Below, in pieces: positions 31,642 to 43,350 of a DNA stretch of 64,000 nt. How positions within the stretch are numbered: the first letter of the stretch is position 1; each line of letters begins with the position of its first letter. The notes under the pieces are model-generated. The model did not search any database and was not told the DNA's origin. It saw only the letters and a list, made by a program, of their open reading frames with translations. The DNA lies in NCBI GenBank assembly GCA_001972305.1, contig BDDD01000263.1:155597-219596 (forward strand), read 5' to 3'. Origin of the DNA: Cephalotus follicularis. Its lineage: Eukaryota > Streptophyta > Magnoliopsida > Oxalidales > Cephalotaceae. A program made the translations under genes and the position numbers.

Positions 31642-31975
31642 AGGTTGCTTGAGCTTTCCTAAGGCCAGTATATCAGCAAGGTGCTGAAACGATTTAGTAT
31701 GGAGAATTCAAAGTGTGGCCTACTTCCCATCGGCCAAGGAATTCACCTCTCCGAGCGGATGGCTCTCCAAACACCTGAGGAGAGAACACGTATGAGCCCG
31801 CTGCCTTATGCTTCTGCAGTCGGATCGATCATGTATGCCACGCTAGGTACTAGACCTGATGTCATGCATGCCCTGGGGATGGGAAGCAGATTTTAGTCCA
31901 ATCCCGGTGAGAAGTGCAGGGAAGCAGTCAAGGGGATCCTAAAGTACCTTAGATGGACTCGATATATCTTCTTTG
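31642..31975 (+). pseudogene. Isolated Copia RT fragment
   Basis: Homologous to Copia-B 9256-9590: GQYISKVLKRFSMENSK, PLPYASAVGSIMYATLGTRP, then AVKGILKYLRWTR. It has stops near 31660 and 31895. No LTR or adjacent Copia domain belongs to it, so it is an orphan piece left by deletion or an abutting break. Confidence 0.85.
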
Positions 31976-34068
31976 CCGAATTGCATGGAATGTGTTAGAC
32001 ACATTTTGGCCAAGCTCCCTTTTCCCCCCTTTAGCCTCCTCATTCTTGTCCTTAGTGGAAATTTGAATAAGTTAAGGCTTGAGTGTTAGACACTCAAGCC
32101 CATGTGAAGTAATTGCTAAAGGCATGGGCAAGTACGACAAGTATGGGAAAAAGGCATGGTGCCTTTTCCTTTGTGTCTAGTGAGCCAGCCATTGAGTGAA
32201 GAGAAGAGGGACTTATAGTCTCATTACTAACTTTAGATACTCTCGCTCTCTTTTTGCAAGATAGGGCCAAAGCTCTCCCATCTCTCTCTCTTCTTCCTTT
32301 CTTCTTTCATCTTGCTTGGTAGAAATTGTAGAGAAGCTTAGAGCTTCAAGAAGAAAGAAGACACTCTTCTCCTCTTTACCTCTCCTTTGGTCATTATAGG
32401 TGGAGGTATATCATTCATTGTGGTATACCTTTCTTTGTCTTGACCATTAGATTAGGGTTTGGAACTCTGTTTGCAAATAGGTCACTTGGAGAACACTATT
32501 ATCCAAGGGTGACCTTACATAGCAAGTGATTGTTAGTTCCATTTTCCTTTGAGTGTTTGTAAGCTTATTTATTTCGGCCACTTGGAGATCCTTGTTCCCG
32601 TGACTATTGGAAGGGCTAGGAGCTCTTCTGTTGAAGCTTGGAGTGCAGGGAAAGATGATTATATGATTATCAATTTTTTTTTATTATAATATGTAAAGTA
32701 TAAAATGAGATATTTTGGCATTAAATTTTGGATAACATGAGTTGAAATTTTTGACTTCAAAATCTCTAATTTTTTAAGGCTTGATCTTAGCCATTGGATG
32801 AGATCTTGATGAAGAGTTGGGATTAAGTGGGAGGTGGAAATTTCATGTGATGACATGTGGCATTGGTTTATGAACTAGGGTTCAAACCCTTAGGGGTTTT
32901 CCTATGATTAGTGTTTTCCAAACCCTAAATCATAAACCCCTAGGGTTCAAACCCTTAGGGTTTTTTAACCCTCGGCTCAAACTTTAGGGTTTTAGAAACC
33001 CTAACCCTAGGAACAAATTTTAGGGTTTTAGAAACCCTAACCCTAGGTACCTGACCCTTAGGGTTTCTAACCCTTAGGATATTCTTTTAAGCTTCCACAA
33101 TTACTCAATCAATATACTATGGTGATAGTGTCAAATAGATCATATTTATTATTACTTCGTGAGATTGAATTATATATGCATGATTATACTTCACGGAATT
33201 TACCTAGTTTAGGGTTTTATATTCAAGTGTTTAATGGTGTGATTATTGATGGCAATGTTTGTAATATTTTTTAATTGGGGCTCGCATGCCTCTTCTCCCT
33301 CTTAATTATGTATCTATGAATTATTTCTTTCTGCTTGTAACTCCCCTTGATTTATAATCAAGGTTTCTTTAAGTTATAGGTAGAAATATTGTAATTCATG
33401 ATCGAGAGTCGCAGCAAAAGAGGAGGTTGAGAAGATTGAAGTCTTTAAAGAATATTACAAGACCAATGGCATGTATGGGTACACAAATGCTTATTGTAAT
33501 AATCCCACCTACGACTAAGACCAGTGGCTTGGTTAGAGATCAAGCAAAGTCACAATAATTTAAGTCCGTGATCTATCATTAGGGTGTTAGGATGTATGAG
33601 ATGCATGCCTAAATTATATTCCATATGCCTGTAATATGATTAATAAAGGTTTGGCGTAATTATTAAAGGTGACCTTACAATCCCTCAACCATCAAATATC
33701 AAGTATATCACGAAACTAATACTAAACAGTATTAGGTCGCCATTGTCCTCCATTACTATTAATATGAATAATTATTGTGGGGTGTGAACTTGTTGAGCAC
33801 ACTCAAGATTTGCATTCCTGTAGGGTGTTCACATCAATAGATCATGAGATGTACATAGTAATGAATTAGTGATCGGATTCTATTTGGGCCACACCCAGGG
33901 GTCTTATCACTTATTCACATTTATGTTAATGGAGGGTCGTGCTTGACTGGGGTGCATTTGAGTTGTTGACCGCACTCAAGGCCAATTTGCATCTAGAGGA
34001 AAATCAAAAGATCGAGGGTTGTGCAAGAGTTACATAAACTTCAAACATTATTATAACTTGTTGAGCAC
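31976..34068. other. Unassigned sequence, possible Copia LTR remnant, AT-rich
   Basis: No coding domain recognised. It starts near a TGTTAGACACA sequence resembling a Copia LTR start, followed by CT-rich and leader-like sequence to about 32650; a solo or broken Copia LTR is possible but no duplication or end was found. It contains two TAG-loop hairpins (31989-32005, 32076-32100) and the telomere-like block. From 33080 to 34068 there are only degenerate direct repeats (TTGTTGAGCACACTCAAG near 33790, GTTGTTGACCGCACTCAAG near 33964). Confidence 0.4.
32876..33080. repeat. Telomere-like AAACCCTA/TAGGGTTT block in both orientations
   Basis: Dense copies of the plant telomere unit (TTTAGGG) and its complement alternate on the same strand. 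At 32984-33004 and 33020-33040 the arms TTAGGGTTT and AAACCCTAA form perfect 9-bp hairpins with a TAG loop. It is not a simple head-to-tail telomeric tract. Confidence 0.85.
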
Positions 34069-35906
34069 TGTCACACCCCGTTTCCACGATCCGACTTGGA
34101 GGTCATGGAAATTAACATATATTCAGCTTAACCAAAATCAGGGAAAATTTAAAACTTTCCAAACCATATAAAAGTTGTTGCGGACACATTAACATAAGCT
34201 GAATTCAAAACACGTAACATGCATCTCATACTACATGTTACTCAGCTGTTAATAACAATAATACAATAACCATTGTTAATTTCCCTTAGAACGGAGCATT
34301 AACTAGATCAGTCGATACAATAATCCATTTTTACATTAACCATTTAAAACATTTATCAAAAGAATATACAATGTCATCTTCTCTTCTTGACACCACGCTT
34401 GCGCAATATTGATCCCACTGCATTAATATGAAATTGATAGGGTTAGCCGAATCCACTGGCTAAGTTGGAAAGATATAAAAGTAATTTGAGATCAATGATA
34501 ATAAATGTCATGTAATGAGTGCATCGTGATGAAATACATAATACATAGTAATATATATATATATATGCCAATAGGTAAGCAACCATGCCAAGTGGCTACA
34601 ACCATATAATCCATCGTCGCCATCTCCTGGCCCTGACGTCGTACTTCTACTTCAGTCCCGTCTCTGGACGACTCGAAGCAGGTTCAGTCATCAATCCAAT
34701 GTTACTTGCACTATGGCTAAGTAACCAGTGTGGGCGTCCCTAGCCATCTCCTAGCACCTATAGTACATCCCACCTTTAGCCATCAATGACAAACTCCATC
34801 ATGAGGCTAACACGACATCAATCATAATCCAAAAGTCCAAAACCAATCCTTTCTCAAGTAGATTATAAGTTATAAAATACTTGAATAATACATTTTAAAA
34901 TGTATACACAGTCTTCGAAACAATATTCAATCTCTGAAATCACTTTAGAAATAATGATTTATTTTAAAATCATGTATGCGCTTTCCTAAAATGATAAAAC
35001 ACTTTAGAAATCAATAACATTTCAATCCACAATTCAATCCATAGAAATTTATGCAAGCAAACATATGCTCAAAATGTAAACAGACCCTTTTGGCATCAAC
35101 GTGTGCTCTCTAGGCATCAATGTGTATACCAGTCCTCTTAGGTGTCAACGTTGCCCTCTTTGGTGTCGACGCGTTAAGGTAGGAACTTTAGGCATCCACG
35201 CTTTACTTTGGCATCAATGTATTCCTTGTTGAGCACCGACGCGTTAAGATAGGAACCTTAGGCGTTAACGTGTATCTTTAAGCGTCAACGTGCATGACAG
35301 TCTTCTTAGACATCATCACTTGACTTCTACGCATCAACGTACATGAAAAATCCTTAAACGTTTTACTCTATGGCATCGATGCTACCCCTTGGCGTCGAGG
35401 TTACAAGCGTCTTCTTCCTCGCACAGTAGGCTAAGGCATTGACGTATTCCCTCTAAGCGTCGACGTTTAGCAAAACCAGAACAACGCTTTCTCCATTTAA
35501 AAGCACAATAATGACTTAAACTAGTGAAACCAAGCATAACATCACATTAAACTCAGTCCTTTTCCATTCCAATCCCAACATGCATGATAGTTCATCCATT
35601 ATTGGCAAACCACATGCTGAATATCACAATCCACCACTCATGCATCCATTATAATTAAACTCAAAACACAGTTATATAATCACTACCTCAGATTCCAAGT
35701 TAAGGAATCGTAGTCCACCTCTTTAAATGGCTGTCCCATAACACTCCCTGAGCTTGCAAGCTCTGGCAGCAACTCCAATTCAACCTCGCTCTATGCGGCC
35801 GAGCTTCCAGGCGATATCTCCAGGTCCAAGTTTGGAGAATATGGCTCTCTCTTTCTTCTTTCCTCTCCCGTTTCCCTATGTTTCTTTCTCTTTTCTCTAT
35901 CATTTT
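34069..35906 (-). repeat. LTR-F: truncated minus-oriented Gypsy LTR, host of Gypsy-G
   Basis: The plus-strand end TGTCACACCCCGTTTCC is the reverse of the 3' end of the Gypsy-G/J/L LTRs. The sequence is homologous, in inverted orientation, to LTR-G: CACTGGCTAAG, the CCATCTCCTGGCC hairpin motif and ATGCATCTCATACTAC. A GTCGAC-type cluster (mostly decayed to GCATCAACG/GCGTCAACG) spans 35095-35470. It is interrupted at 35906 by Gypsy-G, and its remainder must lie beyond the window. Confidence 0.82.
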
Positions 35907-38436
35907 TGTAATGTCCAGAATTTCCATTTATGTATTTTTGTATTTCTCATTGTAATTTAGATGTTGAATTAATGAGAATTATGAATTTTCAGCCTAATGT
36001 TGAATTTTTAATGGAAGCATTCAAGAGTGTGGTATTGAATTGGAAAATGCAAAAGGAAAAGACGCTTGGGTGTTGACGCCAAAAGATAGCATCGATGCCA
36101 AGGAACAATGAGGCGCGCTTAAGGCTTCTTGCCTTAAGGCATTGACGCCAAGTGATGGCGTTGACGTTCATCGATGGGGAACAAAAAGGAGTAGGCATTA
36201 ACGTGGTTAAGGGAGCCTGTTACCACCAAGGTAGAGGTCAACGCCTAGGGTTGACATCAACACCTAAACTGTCGATAGAATAAGACAAAGCATTGACAAA
36301 AGACATATGAAGGACAGGGTGAGACGGTTTATCTCTTCCCCATGCGTTGAAATGGAAGAGAGAAAAGATGGAAGGGACAATGGCATGCAATACCTGCAAT
36401 GGTAGAAGTAAAGAGAGTGAGAGGCGCATGGAGCCATGAATGCGGGTGAGAGGAGAGAGAGAAACTCCTCCATAAAACACTATCTCCTTCTCCTTCTTCA
36501 ACCAGCGCTTGGGAAGAAAGAGAGAGAAGGAAATAGAGATAAAGGTTGAGAGAAAATGGGAGAGAAACCCCATTCCTCCATTGTTGGACTGATATAGATG
36601 CTTCAAAGCTTGGGAGTTAGAAGCTCGATTTTGGAGCTGCTATACCGGACCTAGCAGTGCCAAGCTACTGGTCGATGGAACTCAAAGAAGTGGAGTTCGA
36701 TTCCTAACTTTGAATTAGAGGTAGAGACTATATACTTGTATTTTGAGTTAAAAAATAGTGGATGTTCATTTGGTGAAATGCATGAATGTTGGACTGTGAA
36801 TGTGCATGTTGAGGTTTGCCATAACCTGTATGCATGGTATGACTTGGAGTGAAAATGGACTGCGTTGCATGTGTTGTATGCATTATTTGTACTGGTTTGA
36901 GATGCTGATGTGATTTTGACATTGTTCTCGTAAGTTACACATTGACTCCTAGAGGAAAAGACGTCGACACCTTGGCCTGTGGTACAGGGAAGAAGACGCT
37001 TTAAGCATCGACTCCATGAGGTGACATTGAGTCTTAGGGATAAGGCACTGATGCCTAAGGTTCCTACCTTATAACGTCGATGCCAAAATGAGATAGACGT
37101 TGATGCCTAAGGATCTTGCTTTAGAGCGTCGACGCAAAGGAATAAAGCACCGACTCTTAAGAGACTGATATGGACGTTGACGCCTAGAGAGAAATGTGTT
37201 GACGTCCAGAAGGGTTTCTATGCGTATTGACGCATAAGTTACACGTTCATGCCTAAGAGGACTGATAAACGCGTTGACGCTCAGAGGAAACACGTTGACG
37301 CCAAAAGGGCCTGCTTTGCATTTGAGCATATGTTTCCTTGCATAAATATTGTGGATTGAAATGTGATTGGTTTCTAAAGTGTTTTATCATTTTAGAAGTG
37401 CATACATGATTTTATAACAAATCATTATTTTACACGAAAATGTATGTTTTGACAAATTTATATTTTCGAAGGATTGAAACGTGGTTTCAAAGACTTATTA
37501 CATTTTGAATAAATATACTATTTCCAGTATTTTATAACTTATAAATTACTTGGAAGAGGATTGATTTTTAGATTGACTGATTGATTGTGATTGATGTCGT
37601 ACTGGTAGGGGCGACGGAGTGTCGCCGATGGCTGCTTGCGGGATGTTCACCTTGGTGCCAGGAGATGGCTAGGCACACCCACACATTTGTTGGTTACTGA
37701 ACATTGAGTGCCAGTAACGTGGTTGCTGAACACAGAGTGCGATCAACCTTTGATTGATTGCCTTGCTTCATGACTCGAGAGTCGGGGGCCGGAGTAAGAG
37801 TACGAGGATGAGCCCAGGAAATGGCGACACTCTTCGTACAGTTGATTGGATTGATTGGTCGTTTGAGACATGATTGATGGATTGATGGTTGTAGCCACTC
37901 AGCATGGTTTCACCTATTGGCATATATACATACATATATATATATATATGTATTGTGATATATTATGTATTTCATCATGAATGCATTCATTACATGGCAT
38001 TTATTATAGTTGACCCCAAGTGCATTTATATTTTCTCTACTTGGCCAGTGGATTCAGCTAACCCTATCAATTTTAGATTGATGCAGCGGATTGATACTGC
38101 TTATGCTTTGGGGATCGAAGAGAAGATTAAGTTTGTCTATTTTGAAAAAAAATGTAATAACGAATTGATGTATTGATTGAATTAGTTCATGCTCCGTTTG
38201 AGAGAAGTTAATAGTGATGACGTTATATGATTGTAACATGTAGTATGGGATACATATTACGTTTTTAATTCAGCTTATTATATGATATGATTCCACAATG
38301 AAATGAAATGTAATGGAATGATTATATATATGGATTAGAAAGTTTTTAATTTTCCATGGAATTGTATAAGTTGGATATTTATATATGTTAACTGCCGCGA
38401 CCTAAGGGTTAATTATGAGAACGGGGTGTGCCAACA
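35907..38436 (+). repeat. Gypsy-G 5' LTR (2530 bp)
   Basis: TGTAATGTCCAG to GTGTGCCAACA. It has two GTCGAC-type clusters (36060-36290 and 36955-37310; many GCGTTGACGC and GCATCGA forms), a hairpin GGCGAC...GTCGCC near 37610-37625, the CCAGGAGATGG hairpin near 37660, a (TA)n run at 37921-37950 and GTAGTATGGGAT near 38242. It is homologous to LTR-F in inverted orientation, and more distantly to the J and L LTRs in its last third. Confidence 0.87.
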
Positions 38437-38437
38437 G

Positions 38438-38449
38438 TGGTGTCAGAGC
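38438..38449 (+). promoter_or_regulatory. Gypsy-G primer binding site
   Basis: TGGTGTCAGAGC one base after the LTR; tRNA-iMet type with one mismatch from TGGTATCAGAGC. Confidence 0.85.
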
Positions 38450-38549
38450 ATATATTCATTTATATGCTTAGCTTGGATAAGTTTCTTGGCAATTAATAAG
38501 TTGTTTTCCTATAGATGTGATTAATCGTCATCTTTTTATAGGAGACAAA

Positions 38550-39650
38550 ATGGACGGGAGAAGAAGATGTGGAAGGCGTCGGGTTGTTAATGAAAATATT
38601 CTCGATGAAGCAGATGTTAGGGGGGAGCCAATGGGAAATATTCCCAAGGACACTGCCGATGTAAATGTTCCTGAGGTAGCGAACAAAGTGAGAGATCCGA
38701 TGGATCACATTGCTGACTACTTCCAGTAGCAGATGGTTGCCAATGCAGCTAATATGGAAGAGATATGGCGATTGTATGCCAAAGCTCAGCCTCAGCACAT
38801 GGCTCTTGCCCATGGTGCACGTAATTATGGTAATCAGTTTGGGAGGAACCTTGAGAGATTCGTGAGGCAGAATCCTCCCAGTTTCAAAGGGGAGCTTGAT
38901 GCTAGTATTGCTGAGAGATGGTTGCAAGACGTAGAGAAGATCTTTGAAGTGATGGAATGCACCACTGATCAGAAGCTGAGATTTGTTGTATATCGGTTAT
39001 GGGGCGAGGCCACTCACTGGTGGGAGATGGTCAAAGCAAAATGGGAGTCAACTAGACTCGGTATTAGTTGGGAAAGGTTTCAAGAGGAATTCCTTGCAAC
39101 CTATGTGCTCCGGATAGAGCGAGAATGGAGAGAGACGAAACTCTTGGAGTTATGTCAAGGTGACATGATAGTGACTGAGTATCAAGCCAGATTTATGTAG
39201 TTAGCCAGTCATTAAGCATATCTTGTGGCTGATGAAGTGAAGAAAATTTGGAGATTTCTAAAGGGCTTGCGATCGGATCTTCGGTCAAAGATTAGAGATA
39301 TGGAGCTGAAGACCTTTGTACAGGTTGGTCAAAAGGCAAGGTTATTGGAGAGCATATCAAATTAAGACCGTGCTGAGATGGCCCGTGCACAGAAGAGTAA
39401 GACGACTCGACACAGTCTAGACCAGCTTCATCAAAGTGGCAAGGTAGTGGTTCTTTGTCAAAATCATCGAAGAAACGATCTTAGCAGACTGCTACTCAGG
39501 GGACTCCTAGTCAGGGGAGTAATACAAGGCCTAGACTTTGCTCTGCCTATGGCCGTATGGGCCACCTATAGAGGGATTGTTTGTTGAAGAAAGGGTTGTG
39601 CATGAGGTGTGGTGAACCTGGCCATATTATGAGATATTAACCGAGAGGAC
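38550..39650 (+). pseudogene. Gypsy-G gag, broken
   Basis: ATG at 38550 (MDGRRRCGRRRVV). The gag core is recognisable: NPPSFKGELDASIAERWLQD, KLRFVVYRLWGEATHWW and SWERFQEEFLATYV. Stops lie near 38727, 39198 and 39213, with a frameshift near 39395. The first zinc knuckle reads CSAYGRMGH with Tyr in place of the second Cys, plus a stop. The second reads CMRCGEPGHIMRY and lacks its last Cys. It is the only member of this LTR group in the window that keeps a gag core. Confidence 0.85.
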
Positions 39651-40556
39651 AAGTGACAGCGCCTACTGGACTTGCGGGCTGTAGCGGTGTTGCGGCTGGA
39701 CCTTCACAGTGGAGAGACACTTGCAAGAGCATTATGAAAGGTAGAGTCTTTACCCTTACTTAAATAGAAGTTCCGAAGTCTACTTCTGTTATTGGAGGTG
39801 CAATGTATATTCATGGCTTTTCTGCTAGAGTGTTGATGGATCCTGGAGCATCACATTCATTTATTTCTTCATGATTTGCATCTAGTTTGGGGGAGACACC
39901 CGATTGCATGCCATATGTTCTCGATGTGAGTACACCTACTATAGATTCCATGTGTATGGATTCTATGTTTAAATGTTGCGAGATTTCTACGATGGGTATC
40001 CCTTTATATGCGGATCTGATCGTATTGCCAATTCGTGACTTCGATGTCATCTTGGGAATGGATTGGCAGTCAGCTCATTGTGCTAACATGGACTGCTATA
40101 GCAAGATGCTGAAGTTTTGTCTACTTGACGGTACTACTTTTGAGTTTGTGGGAGAAAAGGGCTTCTCTACACTGATTATATCATTCACTCATGCTTCGAG
40201 GTATCTTGAGAAAGGATGCGAAGGATATTTCGCTTATGTGATTGATGGTAAGAAAGAGAAGGGTATGAACCTTGAGGAAATTCTGGTTATGTGTGAATTT
40301 CCTCCAGACTTGGTGTCGTTGCCACCGAAGAGGAGTATGGAGTTTGTCGTTGATCTTGTACCTGGTACAACTCCTATTTCTAAGGCACCGTACAGAATGG
40401 CTCCTGCAAAATTGAAGGAGTTGAAATTGCAATTGCAAGATTTGATTGACAAGGGCTTTGTTCGACCTAGTGTTTCCCCGTGGGGTGCACCGGTGTTGTT
40501 TGTGAAGAAGAAAGATGGGTCAATGAGACTTTCTATTGACCGCCGGATGCTAAATA
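39651..40556 (+). pseudogene. Gypsy-G protease and RT N-terminus
   Basis: The protease reads VLMDPGASHSFIS: Pro replaces the Ser/Thr of the D-S/T-G triad, and a stop follows. An open 224-codon stretch from 39887 carries [19 protein letters not shown], then [21 protein letters not shown] and [17 protein letters not shown]. It is interrupted within the next RT block at 40556 by LTR-H. Duplication AAATA at 40552-40556. Confidence 0.87.
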
Positions 40557-43154
40557 TGTAACGTCCCCGACCCGAGTTCACTTTATGCTCAAAGAGAGCC
40601 TCAAGGATGCGGTGCGTTACGTGGGGGTGAACCATTGACCATCAAATCGTTTAATCATTTAACAATATGTGACATCATTAACCATTCAATGATATTACTT
40701 AAATCGTATTCGATAAACTCATAATCTTCAAAATATACTTAGAATTATCATTAATCATTTCTATCATAAACTTCACAGGATACCTTTACAGCATTTAACA
40801 CCAACTTTTAGAATTATCATACTTCTCACTTGAAAACTTTAAACATAATGATGATAATTTCTAACAGCGATACATAACAGCGGAAACACTACATCATACT
40901 CGATAACTTGATATCTTCAAATATCCTTATTTCATAAAAAATTTCATACTCTTAACAATTTACAGTGGAATTATAAGCCTCAAATATATTCTATAACTCT
41001 CAACACCAATTTCTAAACAACATCATCGTATCAAAACATTATAATTATAGCGTTTATTTCTATACATTTACGTCTACCCGTCGTGTGCCACAACGGAAAA
41101 CATAGACTTGTCATAACAGCGTTATACAGTAGAAACATAAACTCGTTATGTCAAAAGTAGTTGATACATAATATACTTTCTTTCCAAAACTTCCTTTACA
41201 AACTTTCTCTCATACTCACAATCTCCACCTTCGATTGTCTCTTGGAAAACATTTTATTTGGAAACAAAAACATTGCAAGGAATGAGCTTAAATAGCCCAG
41301 TAAGAATCATAGTTATAAAACGTTATTGAAATCCATTGTTTTTTATAATCTTTATCAAAATGGTTGCAAATTATACCTTTCAAAACATCATTGAAAATCA
41401 TCTTCCCCTTTTTTATAAAACTAGAACTTTTCGCATGTCGAAATCCATTTTTCTGATAATTTTCATAAAATCAGAACATTTCCAAAATCATACATTTTCT
41501 GGTATATAGCCCAGCCATACTTGAAAATGAAACATCATTTAAAATCCTTTTCTGGTATAACCACCAGCACATTTCACATTCATTTCCTTTTCAAAATCAC
41601 ATTCATTCTTTTCTGTTCATATCTCATGGAACAGAACATTTCATTTCTTTTTCTGATCATATCTCATGAATCAGAACATTTCATAAATAACTGCGGGGTC
41701 ATAAAAACATAAAAACAGACCCAATTGAACCATTGCTTCACCAGGGCATTGTGCACTCCCCGATTACTATCCTTATATCACATGCATGTCCGTGAGCACT
41801 CTCTGCTCATAACATTAATCTTTACTAAATTAATCCTCCCTGGATCGCAATCCAGTAGTTGTTCATCTCAGTTCATTTCATTTTCACATTTCGTAAAAAC
41901 ATTTCTTAATACTTTGAGTGATCAGCTCAAAGCATTAATAAAACAGTATTGTAAAACATTTGTAAAACTGAGTTTAAAACAGTAAAATCATAGTAGACAT
42001 TTCAACAATTTCAAATGATAAAATAATAATTTTCATTGAAAATAATAACACAATATAAGCAGTAATTTTAAACATAATTTTTCATCAAGAAATTGACAGA
42101 ATTTCGGAATACATAAAGCATGATAAAGATTAAAGTATTAACATTAAGGTAAATATCTCAACAAATTTATAAAGCTAAAATTTGAAAGTAAAGTTAACGT
42201 AAATATTTCAACGAATTCGTAAATTTTAACTGGTAAGTAAAGCTATAGCAAAATATCAGAAAATACAACATTTAATGATTTAGAAAATAAGTGGAATAAA
42301 ATACTTTGGCAAAAGTAAGATTTTTTCTTGCCACCATAAAATACTTTAGAAAGATGATTAGGAATCCTTACCTTGCTTTAACCTCCTTTCTTCTTTCTCT
42401 ACACTGAAGAAATTTCTACACCGAAATCTCCACAAAAATTCTCCTTCTCTCTTCTTCTCTCTTTCTCTTTCTCTTTCTCTTTCTCTTGTCCCTTGTTCTT
42501 TCTCTCTTCTCTCTCTCACTCTTTCTCTACCGAATTTCTCCTTCTCTCTGCACTAAGCATTGGAGCAGTACCCATATTTATAGGAGAGTCTTCAGTCACC
42601 TTCATTTTGTCATTTTCTCCATCAAGTCAACATGTGTCCTCTGCTTTCGTTCGTTGCTTGACACGCGTCCTTTTTCTTAAAGCGTCAGAGGTTAAATCGT
42701 AAGTGTCGTCGCTTTAGCCTCAAAGCACTGCCGCTTTCCACTCTAAGCGTCGTCGGTTAATGAAATAACAAAGAAAACATGCTTTAAGCGTCGACAAAAT
42801 GTGTTAAAAGCGTCGGGGCTCTAACTCAAAATTCTGGAGTCCACAAAACAAAGCCAATCTTTCGACGCCTTGAATATGACTGTCAACACTTTATGGCATT
42901 TCACCATATAACAAAGCAAACTTTCGGCGCTTTAAAAGATGAAGTCGACGCTTTCAACGCTCCAAGATGCAAAACACGCGCAAACAAGCTTACAACCCGT
43001 AGTTTAACTCCTAAAATAACCATATAACAATGACTTCAACAAAAACCCCGAGCGTTAGGGTTATAATGCTGGCCCCTTGAAAAATCATTTTGCCAACCTC
43101 AACAATAGCAACCATATTTCCATATAATTTGAACAAAATTTTCCGGTCATTACA
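40557..43154 (-). repeat. LTR-H: solo LTR inside Gypsy-G RT (2598 bp)
   Basis: Plus-strand ends TGTAACGTCCCCGACC and GGTCATTACA, flanked by a perfect duplication AAATA (40552-40556, 43155-43159); no internal region. Orientation is inferred as minus because the end CCCCGACCCGAG resembles the reverse of Gypsy LTR 3' ends and the motif cluster (42680-42965) lies near the right edge. It has a CT-rich microsatellite at 42430-42540. The typical product of LTR-LTR recombination. Confidence 0.9.
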
Positions 43155-43350
43155 AAATAAAGCAATGATTAAGAACAAGTATCCCCTTCCACATATTGAG
43201 GAATTGTTCGATCAGTTACAGGGATCAAAGGTATCCTCTAAACTCGATTTGAGGTCGGGTTATCACAAGTTGAGGGTACGAGAAGGAGATATCGAAAATA
43301 CTGCTTTTCGAACACGGTATGGTCATGATGAGTTTCTGGTAATGCCATTT
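43155..43350 (+). pseudogene. Gypsy-G RT middle, resumed after LTR-H
   Basis: Continues the [55 protein letters not shown]. It is cut at 43350, before the catalytic box, by LTR-I, which starts TGTAATACACTG. Confidence 0.88.

Larger units (their letters stand above)
35907..43350 (+). mobile_element. Gypsy-G: chromovirus-like element with nested insertions
   Basis: 5' LTR (35907-38436), primer site, gag, protease and RT on the plus strand. The RT contains solo LTR-H (40557-43154), and G is cut at 43350 by LTR-I after LVMPF of RT. The rest of G, including RNase H, integrase and the 3' LTR, is not in the window. The 5 bp before it are ATTTT; the partner duplication is not visible. Confidence 0.88.

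Noticed and set aside
42430..42540. CT-rich microsatellite as a promoter initiator region
   Set aside because: Simple-sequence CT runs occur in most LTRs here; no independent evidence of a promoter.
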